Below are positions 1 through 6,385 of a DNA stretch of 26,258 bases, in pieces. A model generated the notes under the pieces. It was not told the DNA's origin. It worked only from the letters and a program-made list of their open reading frames with translations, and did not search any database. The stretch's first letter is position 1. Every line of letters begins with the position of its first letter. The stretch is taken from the NCBI GenBank assembly GCA_035528905.1, contig DATKXU010000010.1, forward strand, positions 1 to 26,258, in the 5' to 3' direction. The position numbers and the translations under genes are program-made. This stretch comes from DATKXU01 sp035528905 (GTDB lineage Bacteria > Armatimonadota > UBA5829 > DTJY01).

Positions 1-2
1 CA

Positions 3-335
3 AAGAAGGCTCTGCAGGCCGCGTGGGAGTGCAGCGGATCGAACGACCTGGACGTCATGCTGGCGGAGATTTACATCGAGGAGGGCAAGCAGGCAAAGGC
101 TCTCGATCATCTTGAGATCGCATCCCAGAATGCGATTGATCGCCAGACGCATTTTCGACTCATGGCGGTCCTGGAGGCAATGAAAGGATCGGGGTCGGCA
201 AAGGTGGCTGAGCTGATCGCGCAGGAGCGGCAGTGGCAGGCTGAATACGACCGGCAGGTGCGCGAGCAGCAAGGAATGCTCGGCGAGCCGCCGCCAACGG
301 CCCCAGCACCGAACAAAGACAAGCCCGGCGGGTAA
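3..335 (+). CDS. C-terminal part of a TPR-like helical-repeat protein (5' truncated)
   Basis: The frame is open from the first bases of the window to the TAA at 333-335, so the gene begins upstream. The visible 110 residues are helical: a segment around EIYIEEGKQAKALDHLEIA has the small and large residue spacing of one tetratricopeptide repeat. A charged helix follows and then a Pro/Ala-rich, probably disordered tail ending PNKDKPGG. TPR proteins are usually protein-binding scaffolds; nothing here reveals the partner. The first in-frame ATG in view is at 57, but the coding character continues upstream of it, so I treat it as internal. The function is unknown. Confidence 0.6.
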   Translation, partial: KKALQAAWECSGSNDLDVMLAEIYIEEGKQAKALDHLEIASQNAIDRQTHFRLMAVLEAMKGSGSAKVAELIAQERQWQAEYDRQVREQQGMLGEPPPTAPAPNKDKPGG

Positions 336-362
336 GTCAGAATATAGCCTAGCATCCCTGTT

Positions 363-387
363 ATCACCGGGTTTGTACCCTGGTGAT
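363..387 (+). terminator. Stem-loop after the TPR-like gene, weak terminator candidate
   Basis: ATCACC (363-368) pairs with GGTGAT (382-387) and GGG (369-371) pairs with CCC (378-380), with one bulged T and a 6-nt loop. It lies 27 bases after the stop of the preceding gene. No T tract follows, so if it terminates transcription it is not a canonical intrinsic terminator. Confidence 0.3.
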
Positions 388-453
388 CGCCGATTTACGG
401 ATTTGAACTGCGCTCCAGGATTCTTTGGCTATTATGTGGTATAGGCGGCGAGA

Positions 454-1137
454 ATGAGCGAAAGGCGCTTGGTACTGAAAACCCAGAAGAACGAAGTGCT
501 TGAACTCATCCGGCAACTGGATCTTGACCCCTCAGAGTTCCTGTGGAGAGAGTGTGATAGCAGAAAGAGTGCAAACCTAGTAATTTCAAAGCTAATTCAT
601 CGTCCCACTCGGTTCTACTACGAATTTGACTTTCACAAGGACCAACACTGGGCACGGCATTCGCCTGCAAAAGATTCGGCGGTGGATTATCACTACCCAG
701 GTTCGTGGTCTTGCCAGCGACAGTGCTTTGTCACTTGGCTACAATGCGTGAAACGGGAGACCCAAGCTCCCGATTTGTGGACAACCATATCTGAACAAAA
801 GGCGCTAGTCGAAGCGGCATCAGCGAAGGTCCCAAACACACCATTTTCTACTGGAGAACAAGTATACATCGCGACGCAACTCCAGGAAGTCAAGGCATAC
901 CTGCTTGCTTATGTAGAGGACTCGACTTGCCATCAGGCATTTGTGGAGGAGCAGCTTGACTACGTTCTAGAGAATGCAAAGCGCCAGGGCCGCAGAGACT
1001 GGGCTTTCATGGTTATTGGAATCCTGTTTTCGATTGCCATACAGATAGGGCTTCCGCCGGACAAGGCACGTGAGTTATTCGCTCTAGCAACAGAATCCCT
1101 CAAGCACCTTCTCGGCAATTTACTTGCGCTGCCGTAA
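454..1137 (+). CDS. Orphan protein of unknown function with a C-terminal membrane-like segment
   Basis: This ORF encodes 227 residues. I do not recognise a named family. The N-terminal half is polar and aromatic-rich, with RFYYEFDFHKDQHWARHSP followed by YHYPGSW and several Cys and Trp residues. The middle (about 125-175) looks helical (STGEQVYIATQLQEVKAYL). Near the C-terminus, after a basic patch KRQGRRDW, a hydrophobic stretch AFMVIGILFSIAIQIGLPP could span or lie in a membrane. The pattern reminds me of scattered accessory-genome proteins that end in a similar GRxDW plus hydrophobic segment, but I cannot name them. Base composition is visibly more AT-rich than neighbouring genes, and codons such as AAA, TTT and CTA are commoner, consistent with transfer. 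ATG 454 has only a weak upstream ribosome site (GGCGGCGAG). Confidence 0.7.
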   Translation: MSERRLVLKTQKNEVLELIRQLDLDPSEFLWRECDSRKSANLVISKLIHRPTRFYYEFDFHKDQHWARHSPAKDSAVDYHYPGSWSCQRQCFVTWLQCVKRETQAPDLWTTISEQKALVEAASAKVPNTPFSTGEQVYIATQLQEVKAYLLAYVEDSTCHQAFVEEQLDYVLENAKRQGRRDWAFMVIGILFSIAIQIGLPPDKARELFALATESLKHLLGNLLALP

Positions 1138-1436
1138 CCTTGTCTGGTACCGTATGGCGCTCTGGAGGCTCTTGACGGGCTCGTGCTTGTTGTGGTATCC
1201 TGCATCCGGGCGAATGCAGATTATACATGTGTTCACATAGAGACTGGGCTTGGTGGTGGACGCGCAGAGTTTGTCCACCGGCCAAGCGGGATTAGCTTGA
1301 AAGGGATTGACGGCCGTGGGCAAGCTCTGAATCGTTCGCTCACGGCTTTCTGATTGGGAAAACGAGGGCCAGGGCGAGGCAAAAGCTCCTGGCCCTCGCG
1401 CGTGAAGACGTGAAGAGTGGATTCCGGAGGATACTC
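1138..1436 (+). other. Intergenic region forming the putative structured leader of trpS
   Basis: No ORF here has coding character. The region holds a promoter candidate at 1172-1201 and three strong stem-loops. The first pairs CTTGG/CCAAG plus GGTGGAC/GTCCACC (1249-1286). The second pairs GCCGTGGGC with GCTCACGGC, with one G-T pair (1313-1346). The third pairs CGAGGGCCAGG with CCTGGCCCTCG (1363-1398). No T tract follows the last hairpin, so it is not an obvious intrinsic terminator. A leader of about 230 nt with three helices before an aminoacyl-tRNA synthetase gene suggests post-transcriptional control, but no canonical T-box sequence is present. Confidence 0.5.
1172..1201 (+). promoter_or_regulatory. 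Candidate sigma-70-type promoter for trpS
   Basis: TTGACG (1172-1177) and TATCCT (1196-1201) are separated by 18 bases, and a TG dinucleotide sits one base before the -10 box (extended -10). Transcription would start near 1208 and give a leader of about 230 nt before trpS. Confidence 0.45.
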
Positions 1437-2426
1437 ATGACAAAGGGACGCATACTGACCGGTGACAGGCCGACCGGGCCGCTGCACCTGGGGCACTACA
1501 TCGGCTCGCTCGCCAACCGGGTGAAGCTGCAAGATGAATGCGAGACCTTCATCATAATCGCCGACGTCCAGGCGCTGACTACGAACTTCGAACATCCTGA
1601 GAGGCTGGCGGGCGACGTTCACGAGGTGGCGATGGACAACCTCGCGGTGGGGCTGGACCCGGAGAAGACGACCATCTTCGTCCAGTCTATGGTTCCGCAG
1701 ATAGCCGAGTTGACCGTCATCTACTCGATGCTTGTGACGGTGAACGTCCTGCGCCACAACCCGACCATCAAGACCGAGGCAAAGCAATACGGCTACCGGG
1801 ACATGACATACGGGTTCCTCGGCTACCCGGTGAGCCAGGCCGCGGATATCACCTTTTGCAAGGCCAACCTCGTCCCGGTGGGCGCTGACCAGGTGCCCCA
1901 TCTCGAGCTGACACGCAAGCTGGTGCGGCGGTTCAACGAGCTGTACAAGCCGGTTCTCGTAGAGCCTGAGGCGCTGGTGGGCAAGGTTGGAAGACTGGTC
2001 GGCACCGACGGAAACGCGAAAATGAGCAAGAGCCTGGGAAACTGCGTCTATCTGTCTGACAGAGCGCAAGAAGTTGACCGGAAGATAAGCATGGCGGTTA
2101 CCGATCCGGCCAGAATGCGCAGAGGAGATCCGGGGCATCCGAATGTCTGTGCAGTTTTTGGGTATCATAAGGCGTTCAACTCGGGCTTCGTGCCGGAGCT
2201 GCGCAAGGAATGCGAAACCGCCGGCATCGGCTGCGTGGACTGCAAGAAGAAGCTGGCCGGTGTCCTGAACGACCTGCTCGAGCCCATGCGCGAGCGCCGA
2301 GCGGAATACGAGGCGAATCCCCACCTGGTGGACGAGATTCTCAGAGCCGGGACTGCGCGCGCCATCGAAGAGGGCCGGAAGACTATGTCCGAAGTCCGCG
2401 ACGCCATGCATCTGGACTATTTCTAG
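1437..2426 (+). CDS. trpS: Tryptophanyl-tRNA synthetase
   Basis: The cytoplasmic enzyme charges tRNA-Trp with tryptophan, using ATP. The product is 329 residues, normal for bacterial TrpS. The class I signature lies near the N-terminus in the form PTGPLHLGH (residues 12-20), and the KMSKS loop is at residues 195-199 inside GTDGNAKMSKSLGN. The conserved GADQVPHLE segment of the Rossmann core lies between them. I chose ATG 1437 because GGAGG ends 6 bases upstream; an in-frame start at 1410 would add nine residues that do not fit the family. The gene sits behind a long structured leader, and no other tryptophan genes lie nearby. It is followed by an 85-133 base gap before the acetyltransferase, depending on that gene's start. 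Confidence 0.97.
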   Translation: MTKGRILTGDRPTGPLHLGHYIGSLANRVKLQDECETFIIIADVQALTTNFEHPERLAGDVHEVAMDNLAVGLDPEKTTIFVQSMVPQIAELTVIYSMLVTVNVLRHNPTIKTEAKQYGYRDMTYGFLGYPVSQAADITFCKANLVPVGADQVPHLELTRKLVRRFNELYKPVLVEPEALVGKVGRLVGTDGNAKMSKSLGNCVYLSDRAQEVDRKISMAVTDPARMRRGDPGHPNVCAVFGYHKAFNSGFVPELRKECETAGIGCVDCKKKLAGVLNDLLEPMRERRAEYEANPHLVDEILRAGTARAIEEGRKTMSEVRDAMHLDYF

Positions 2427-2559
2427 AACACCTCTTACTCTTGAATCATGCATCTGTCCTATCTCGCTTCATGAAATTCGGCGGTTTTGGCTGTGCCCTC
2501 CGCGCGAAATAATGAATCCGGGGCATCGGATTTCATTCCGCGACGGAGGGAAGCCACCC

Positions 2560-3129
2560 GTGTTGGGACCATGGCTCTCGGGCGAGAAGGTTAACCTGCG
2601 TCCCCTGCGCGACGGCGACACGATTCGGCGTGTCGAGTGGCTCAACGACCGCGAGACCGTAAGGCTGTTCACCGGCTCAGAACCAATCCGGGCTTATGAG
2701 CGCGTGGATGGTGAGCGATGGCTGCAGACTCTGGAAGCTGATCTCACGGCGTTTGTGTGGGCAGTGGAAACCAGGGAGCATCGCCACATAGGCGACGTGG
2801 ATCTGCACAACATGGATCGCCAATCCGGATTGGCGAAGTTGACTATCCTGATCGGCGACAAGGCGTTTTGGAATTGCGGCTACGGAACGGATGCTGTCAA
2901 GACGCTGCTGCGCTACGCTTTCTCAGAGCTCGCGCTTGAGTCGGTTGGTCTGCGAGTCTATGGGTTCAACAAGAGAGCGATCCGCTGCTATGAGAAATGC
3001 GGGTTCATCCAAGTTGGGGCCGCTTCGCGGGATGATCGGACGGCCTCGGGACCGGCCGAGATATGGATGACCATCACGAAAGACCGCTTCTTCGTGGAAA
3101 ATCCGGATGCCAGCGCTATTCACACTTGA
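2560..3129 (+). CDS. GNAT-family N-acetyltransferase (RimJ/RimL-like)
   Basis: This is a predicted acetyl-CoA-dependent N-acetyltransferase of about 189 residues. It opens with the usual first strand (GEKVNLRPLRDGD) and a loop of variable substrate-binding sequence. The acetyl-CoA pyrophosphate-binding turn lies in FWNCGYGTDAVKTLL, and the terminal AIRCYEKCGF motif is typical of the RimJ/RimL group. The substrate cannot be told; ribosomal protein N-termini, amines or antibiotics are all possible. GTG 2560 is favoured because GGAGGG (2545-2550) lies 9 bases upstream and the fold begins right after it. ATG 2512 in the same frame would add 16 residues but has no ribosome site. Its 3' end overlaps the ABC ATPase by 23 bases, suggesting translational coupling. 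Confidence 0.88.
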   Translation: MLGPWLSGEKVNLRPLRDGDTIRRVEWLNDRETVRLFTGSEPIRAYERVDGERWLQTLEADLTAFVWAVETREHRHIGDVDLHNMDRQSGLAKLTILIGDKAFWNCGYGTDAVKTLLRYAFSELALESVGLRVYGFNKRAIRCYEKCGFIQVGAASRDDRTASGPAEIWMTITKDRFFVENPDASAIHT

Positions 3130-4396
3130 TCGGCTAGAAGTCTCATTGGATTCCACGCGAGTCCTAAAGGGGATATCCGAGGAGATTCACAGCGGCGAGT
3201 TTCTCGGCATAGTTGGCCCCAATGGATCGGGAAAGTCAACTTTGCTGCGAGCCATGGCCGGTGTCCTGCCGCCGACGTCCGGCTCCGTTCTGCTCGACGG
3301 TCGGGAGGTCTTCCGCATCCCGGGCAGCGAGCTGGCGCGCCGGTTGGCCGTCGTCCCGCAGGACAGCCCAGTTGCCTTCGAGTACACAGTCCTCGAAGTT
3401 GTCCTCATGGGCAGGTCTCCGCATCTCGGGCGGTTCGAGCTCGAGAGGAACCGGGATCTGGACATAGCCCTCGATGCCCTCAAGAGGACAAACTTGCTGC
3501 ATTTGGCAGACAGGCGTGTCGGCGCACTGAGCGGCGGCGAGCGCCAGAGGGCGATGATCGCCCGTGCGCTCTCACAGGAAGCCGATATCCTCTTCCTTGA
3601 CGAGCCCACCGCACACCTCGACATAAGTTACCAGGTTGAAATCCTCCATCTCGTCGGGCGGGAGAATGCTGAGCGTGGCAAAACGGTGGTCGCGGTCCTG
3701 CACGACCTGAACCTAGCCGCCGAGTTCTGCGATCGGCTGTTGATGATCCGCGATGGTCAAGTCTTTGCGTCAGGTCGGCCGGAAGACGTGATCACGGCCG
3801 AGAACGTGGAGCGCGTGTATGGCGCGGCCGTTTGGGTAAAGCGCCATCCTACCTCCGGCAGGCCATATGTGCTCTCCGTGGTCAGCCGGGCGCTCGCTGC
3901 GAGATTCCCGGAGGCGGCAGAGCCGGCGGTGAAGTTCAAGGTCCACGTGATCTGCGGCGGCGGGAGCGGTGGACCCATATTCGCGAGGCTGCTGGAGGTC
4001 GGCTGCGAGGTTAGTGCCGGCGTAATAAACATCGGCGATACGGACCAGGAGGCCGCTGAGTCGCTAGGGATCGAATACGTGGAAGATGCGCCGTTCTCTC
4101 CCATCTCGGCTGCAGCGGAACGCGCGAACCTGGAGTTTATCGGCCTGGCGGATGCGGTGATAGTCGCGGACGTGCCGTTCGGGTCAGGCAATCTGGCAAA
4201 CCTGCGCCACGCTGTTCGGGCTTGCGAGATGGGGAAGCATGTGGCGATCATCGGAGCTTTGGATACGTTTGCGGCGCGCGATTTCGCCGATGGGGAGGCG
4301 GCCCGCATCCTGAACCTGCTTGTGGAAAGCGGCGCGTCAGTTCTCGAATCGGCCGACGCGGTGCCCGGCTGGATTGCGAAAACCAAGGCGGTGTAG
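3107..4396 (+). CDS. FecE/BtuD-type ABC transporter ATPase with an extra C-terminal domain
   Basis: Residues 1-255 form an ABC ATPase of the iron-siderophore/cobalamin/metal class: Walker A GPNGSGKST (37-45), Q-loop Gln85, signature LSGGERQR (141-148), Walker B ILFLDEP (161-167) and switch His199. Such subunits power a FecCD/BtuC-like permease, but no permease or substrate-binding protein lies in this window. Residues about 275-429 form a separate domain absent from standard FecE proteins of about 255 residues. It opens with a glycine-rich VICGGGSGGP turn and continues with alternating strands and helices (EVSAGVINIGDTD, ADAVIVADVPFGSGN, KHVAIIGALDTFAARDF), which looks nucleotide- or cofactor-binding. 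I recall ABC ATPases of similar extended length elsewhere, but cannot name the domain. ATG 3107 has GTGGAA 7 bases upstream. Confidence 0.9.
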   Translation: MPALFTLDRLEVSLDSTRVLKGISEEIHSGEFLGIVGPNGSGKSTLLRAMAGVLPPTSGSVLLDGREVFRIPGSELARRLAVVPQDSPVAFEYTVLEVVLMGRSPHLGRFELERNRDLDIALDALKRTNLLHLADRRVGALSGGERQRAMIARALSQEADILFLDEPTAHLDISYQVEILHLVGRENAERGKTVVAVLHDLNLAAEFCDRLLMIRDGQVFASGRPEDVITAENVERVYGAAVWVKRHPTSGRPYVLSVVSRALAARFPEAAEPAVKFKVHVICGGGSGGPIFARLLEVGCEVSAGVINIGDTDQEAAESLGIEYVEDAPFSPISAAAERANLEFIGLADAVIVADVPFGSGNLANLRHAVRACEMGKHVAIIGALDTFAARDFADGEAARILNLLVESGASVLESADAVPGWIAKTKAV

Positions 4397-4402
4397 TATA
4401 AT
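4374..4402 (+). promoter_or_regulatory. Promoter match overlapping the 3' end of the ABC ATPase gene
   Basis: TTGCGA (4374-4379), 17 bases and a perfect TATAAT (4397-4402) match a sigma-70-type promoter reading rightward. Nothing coding on the + strand follows closely. The transcript would start near 4409, cross two stem-loops and run towards rpmB, which is on the opposite strand. Confidence 0.5.
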
Positions 4403-4407
4403 AGCCC

Positions 4408-4505
4408 GTCCGGCGTCACGGGTCTTGCGGTCGAACACGGATGCCCCGGACAGACAAATGGCACGGCGGATGGTCGTCCACTTGTCCGTTCGTGCCATTC
4501 GTGTT
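4408..4505 (+). ncRNA. Candidate small RNA of about 95 nt
   Basis: Downstream of a good promoter match, the non-coding sequence folds into two helices. GTCCGG with CGTC (4408-4417) pairs with GATG and CCGGAC (4440-4451) across a 2-nt bulge. The perfect 9-bp AATGGCACG/CGTGCCATT stem (4457-4465 with 4491-4499) has an inner CGGA/TCCG extension and is followed by a T-rich CGTGTTTAGCGTTTC. It does not match tRNA, tmRNA, SRP RNA, 6S or RNase P patterns that I know. Existence is inferred from promoter plus structure only. Confidence 0.3.
4457..4499. terminator. Stem-loop between convergent genes, possible bidirectional terminator
   Basis: A perfect 9-bp stem (4457-4465 with 4491-4499) has a short inner extension and lies between the convergent stops of the ABC ATPase (4396) and rpmB (4532). 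T-rich sequence flanks it on both strands, though neither side has a clean T run. Its position favours a terminator shared by both genes; the inverted repeat could also be a dispersed intergenic element. Confidence 0.45.
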
Positions 4506-4531
4506 TAGCGTTTCTGATACGCCGAATCTTG

Positions 4532-4747
4532 CTAGATAGCCTTCGCCACCTTGCCTGCCTTTAGGCATTTGGTGCAGACCTTGATGGTTTTCGTTGTGTC
4601 CTTGTGAGCCACGCGAACACTCTGGAGGTTCGGCAGCCACCGGCGCTTGGTTTTGGGTGCCCGAAGGGCCCACGCGCCGGAGTGCTTGTGACGGATATTC
4701 TGTCCGAACTGCGGGCCTTTGCCGCAGATATCGCATACGTTCGCCAT
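4532..4747 (-). CDS. rpmB: 50S ribosomal protein L28, zinc-binding form
   Basis: This 71-residue basic protein of the large ribosomal subunit begins MANVCDICGKGPQFGQNI and carries the family pattern AWALRAPKTKRRWLPNLQSV. Two CxxC pairs (Cys5/Cys8 and Cys58/Cys61) are the zinc ligands of the cysteine-containing form of L28, as opposed to the cysteine-free paralogue. The start is fixed by AGGAGGTC (4755-4762 on the + strand) 7 bases upstream of the ATG; a longer in-frame reading from 4873 has no coding character. It is the only minus-strand gene here, divergent from the CBS-DUF1385 gene and convergent with the ABC ATPase gene. Confidence 0.97.
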   Translation of the reverse strand: MANVCDICGKGPQFGQNIRHKHSGAWALRAPKTKRRWLPNLQSVRVAHKDTTKTIKVCTKCLKAGKVAKAI

Positions 4748-4804
4748 TACGTCAGACCTCCTCGTTTGGTGCGGCGCACTCCGGGTTGCGCCCGGCACGC
4801 GGCT

Positions 4805-4834
4805 ATCATAACACACCCGAGGCGGGTTTGGCAA
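4805..4834 (-). promoter_or_regulatory. Promoter of rpmB
   Basis: On the minus strand TTGCCA (4829-4834) and TATGAT (4805-4810) are 18 bases apart. The start would fall near 4798, giving a leader of about 50 nt that includes the strong AGGAGGTC ribosome site. Its -35 box lies only 13 bases before the ATG of the divergent gene, so the promoter of that gene must overlap it. Confidence 0.7.
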
Positions 4835-4847
4835 GAAGCTTGCTGTC

Positions 4848-5999
4848 ATGCGTGACGTACCCATTGGAAACATAATTCGTGCTGTAAGAACCGTCGGTCC
4901 TCAGGACACCATCGGCCGGGCCGCTGAGGCGCTTCGCGTGTCAGGGCTGGCCGAGCTGCCTGTCGTGGCCGGCGCACGGGTTGTCGGGATCGTTACCGAG
5001 GCGATGGTGCTTGAAGCCCTCACTTCGGGAGATCCGAAAACGGCGATCGAGCAGCCGGTGGCGACGATCTTCTCTGACCAAGTTGTCTCTATCAATCCGT
5101 ACATGTCGGTAGGTCAGGTCGCTGAGATCATGAGCCACCATGACGTCCAGGTGGTGCCCATCGTGGACGATTACGGCGGCTATCTGGGCGTCGTGACGCG
5201 GCAGGACATCGCAGGGGCTCTGTGCCTGACCATGAGGCCGCCGGCGATAGCGGGCCTGGCAACGCCGCTGGGAGTGTATCTCACAACCGGGCATTTGCGC
5301 GCAGGCGTGGGCGACCTGGGCCTGTTCCTGGCCGGCGTGGGTCTCATAGCGGTCTATTTCGTCGCCTTCTGGGCCATATTTGGGGCGGCATATCTCGTGG
5401 ACAAGACTAACCTGTTCGCGCCGTGGTCGCTCTGGTCTATCCTCGTTTCACCGCCAATCGGCGTGTACAACTGGATGGACGCGGTGAAGAGCGTGATGCT
5501 TGGGCTGGCGCTGCCGATCTTCTTGCTTCTGCTTCGGCTGCTGCCCACGGCCGGATACCATGCCGCCGAGCACCAGGTCGTGCACGCGATCGAGAACGGC
5601 GAGCCGTTGAAACTGGAAAACGTTCGGGCCATGCCGCGCGTGCATCCGAGATGCGGCACGAACATCTTTGCGGGAGTGCTGCTCTTCATGATTATTCGGC
5701 AGATACTCTCGGAGGCTATCGCGATAGTGGCCACCGTCTTAGTGCTCATGTTCGGCTGGCGAGTGATAGGTGGCTACCTTCAGCATTACGTGACCACCAA
5801 GCCTGCGAGCGCAAAGCAGCTCGAAAGCGGAATTAGGGCGGGCGAGAGCCTGCTCGAGAAATACCGCAGCAATCCGAGCTACCGGGTGACGGGATGGCAG
5901 AGGATTTGGAATACCGGCATGGTCCAGGTCTTGATTGGGGCTGCAGCGGTGGCAGCAGTTATACAGAATTTGCATCTGACGCCGCCGGGATTCTTCTAG
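4848..5999 (+). CDS. CBS-pair and DUF1385 fusion membrane protein
   Basis: A 383-residue two-part protein. Residues about 1-125 form a pair of CBS domains (TIGRAAEALRVSGLAELPVV and VGQVAEIMSHHDVQVVPIVDD), which in other proteins sense adenine nucleotides. Residues about 130-383 are DUF1385, a widespread bacterial membrane family of unknown activity. Its hallmarks are YHAAEHQVVHAIENGEPL (237-254) and PRVHPRCGTNIF (263-274), with His and Cys residues suggestive of metal or redox chemistry. At least four hydrophobic segments are visible, near 157-182, 216-233, 275-304 and 358-372. The ribosome site is weak (AAGAAG, 9 bases upstream). It is followed 11 bases later by a CxxC DUF1858 protein, suggesting cotranscription. 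A regulatory CBS module controlling a membrane enzyme is inferred. Confidence 0.9.
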   Translation: MRDVPIGNIIRAVRTVGPQDTIGRAAEALRVSGLAELPVVAGARVVGIVTEAMVLEALTSGDPKTAIEQPVATIFSDQVVSINPYMSVGQVAEIMSHHDVQVVPIVDDYGGYLGVVTRQDIAGALCLTMRPPAIAGLATPLGVYLTTGHLRAGVGDLGLFLAGVGLIAVYFVAFWAIFGAAYLVDKTNLFAPWSLWSILVSPPIGVYNWMDAVKSVMLGLALPIFLLLLRLLPTAGYHAAEHQVVHAIENGEPLKLENVRAMPRVHPRCGTNIFAGVLLFMIIRQILSEAIAIVATVLVLMFGWRVIGGYLQHYVTTKPASAKQLESGIRAGESLLEKYRSNPSYRVTGWQRIWNTGMVQVLIGAAAVAAVIQNLHLTPPGFF

Positions 6000-6010
6000 G
6001 GGGACTCACC

Positions 6011-6229
6011 GTGTCGTCCGATAAACCTATCACGAAGGATACGCCCATCGCTGAAGTCATCAGGATTTGCCCGAGCGCGGGTGAGATCTTCGACAGGTAC
6101 AACATGGGCTGCTTCGTATGCGTGGCGGCGGCATCCGAGACTATCGAGGAAGGCGCTCTCATGCACGATGTGGATGCGCAGGCGATAGTGGATGAATTGA
6201 ATGCTGCCTGTGCATCGGACGCCGCGTAG
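6011..6229 (+). CDS. DUF1858-type small redox-disulfide protein
   Basis: A 72-residue cytoplasmic protein matching the DUF1858 family (hybrid-cluster-protein-associated redox disulfide domain). It has the usual plan: ITKDTPIAEVIRICPSAGEIF, then a GCFVC motif (Cys34 and Cys37), then a helical VDAQAIVDELNAA tail. The CxxC pair is the presumed redox or metal site; the biochemical role of the family is not established. GTG 6011 is the start because AGGGGGA (5998-6004) is 6 bases upstream and overlaps the stop of the preceding gene. A longer in-frame reading from 5894 lies inside the upstream gene. Tight spacing ties it to the CBS-DUF1385 protein. Confidence 0.88.
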   Translation: MSSDKPITKDTPIAEVIRICPSAGEIFDRYNMGCFVCVAAASETIEEGALMHDVDAQAIVDELNAACASDAA

Positions 6230-6385
6230 CCCGATGTCGCAGCCCTCTCTGAAGCCGATCAACGGACCGATCCGCTTCGTCTGCAAGGAAAGAGGGTAGA
6301 CCGACGCACAATGGCCATTCGCCAAGACACTTGCCCGAACTTTCACAGCTCAAACCCCGTCAATACAAAGCGGGAGCGTGGATAT

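Noticed and set aside
1140..1160. TCTGGTACCGTA resembling the T-box core GGTGGTACCGCG ahead of trpS
   Set aside because: The flanking bases do not match, and the nearest strong hairpin is over 200 bases away, so a T-box antiterminator is not supported.
1233..2453. A 406-codon minus-strand open frame covering trpS
   Set aside because: It is the antisense shadow of a clear trpS gene; its translation has no recognisable domain.
4901..5749. Several minus-strand open frames opposite the CBS-DUF1385 gene
   Set aside because: They are shadows in a GC-rich gene whose + strand product has strong family motifs.
5894..6010. Upstream extension of the DUF1858 gene to ATG 5894
   Set aside because: It would read through the end of the preceding gene in another frame, and GTG 6011 has a strong ribosome site.
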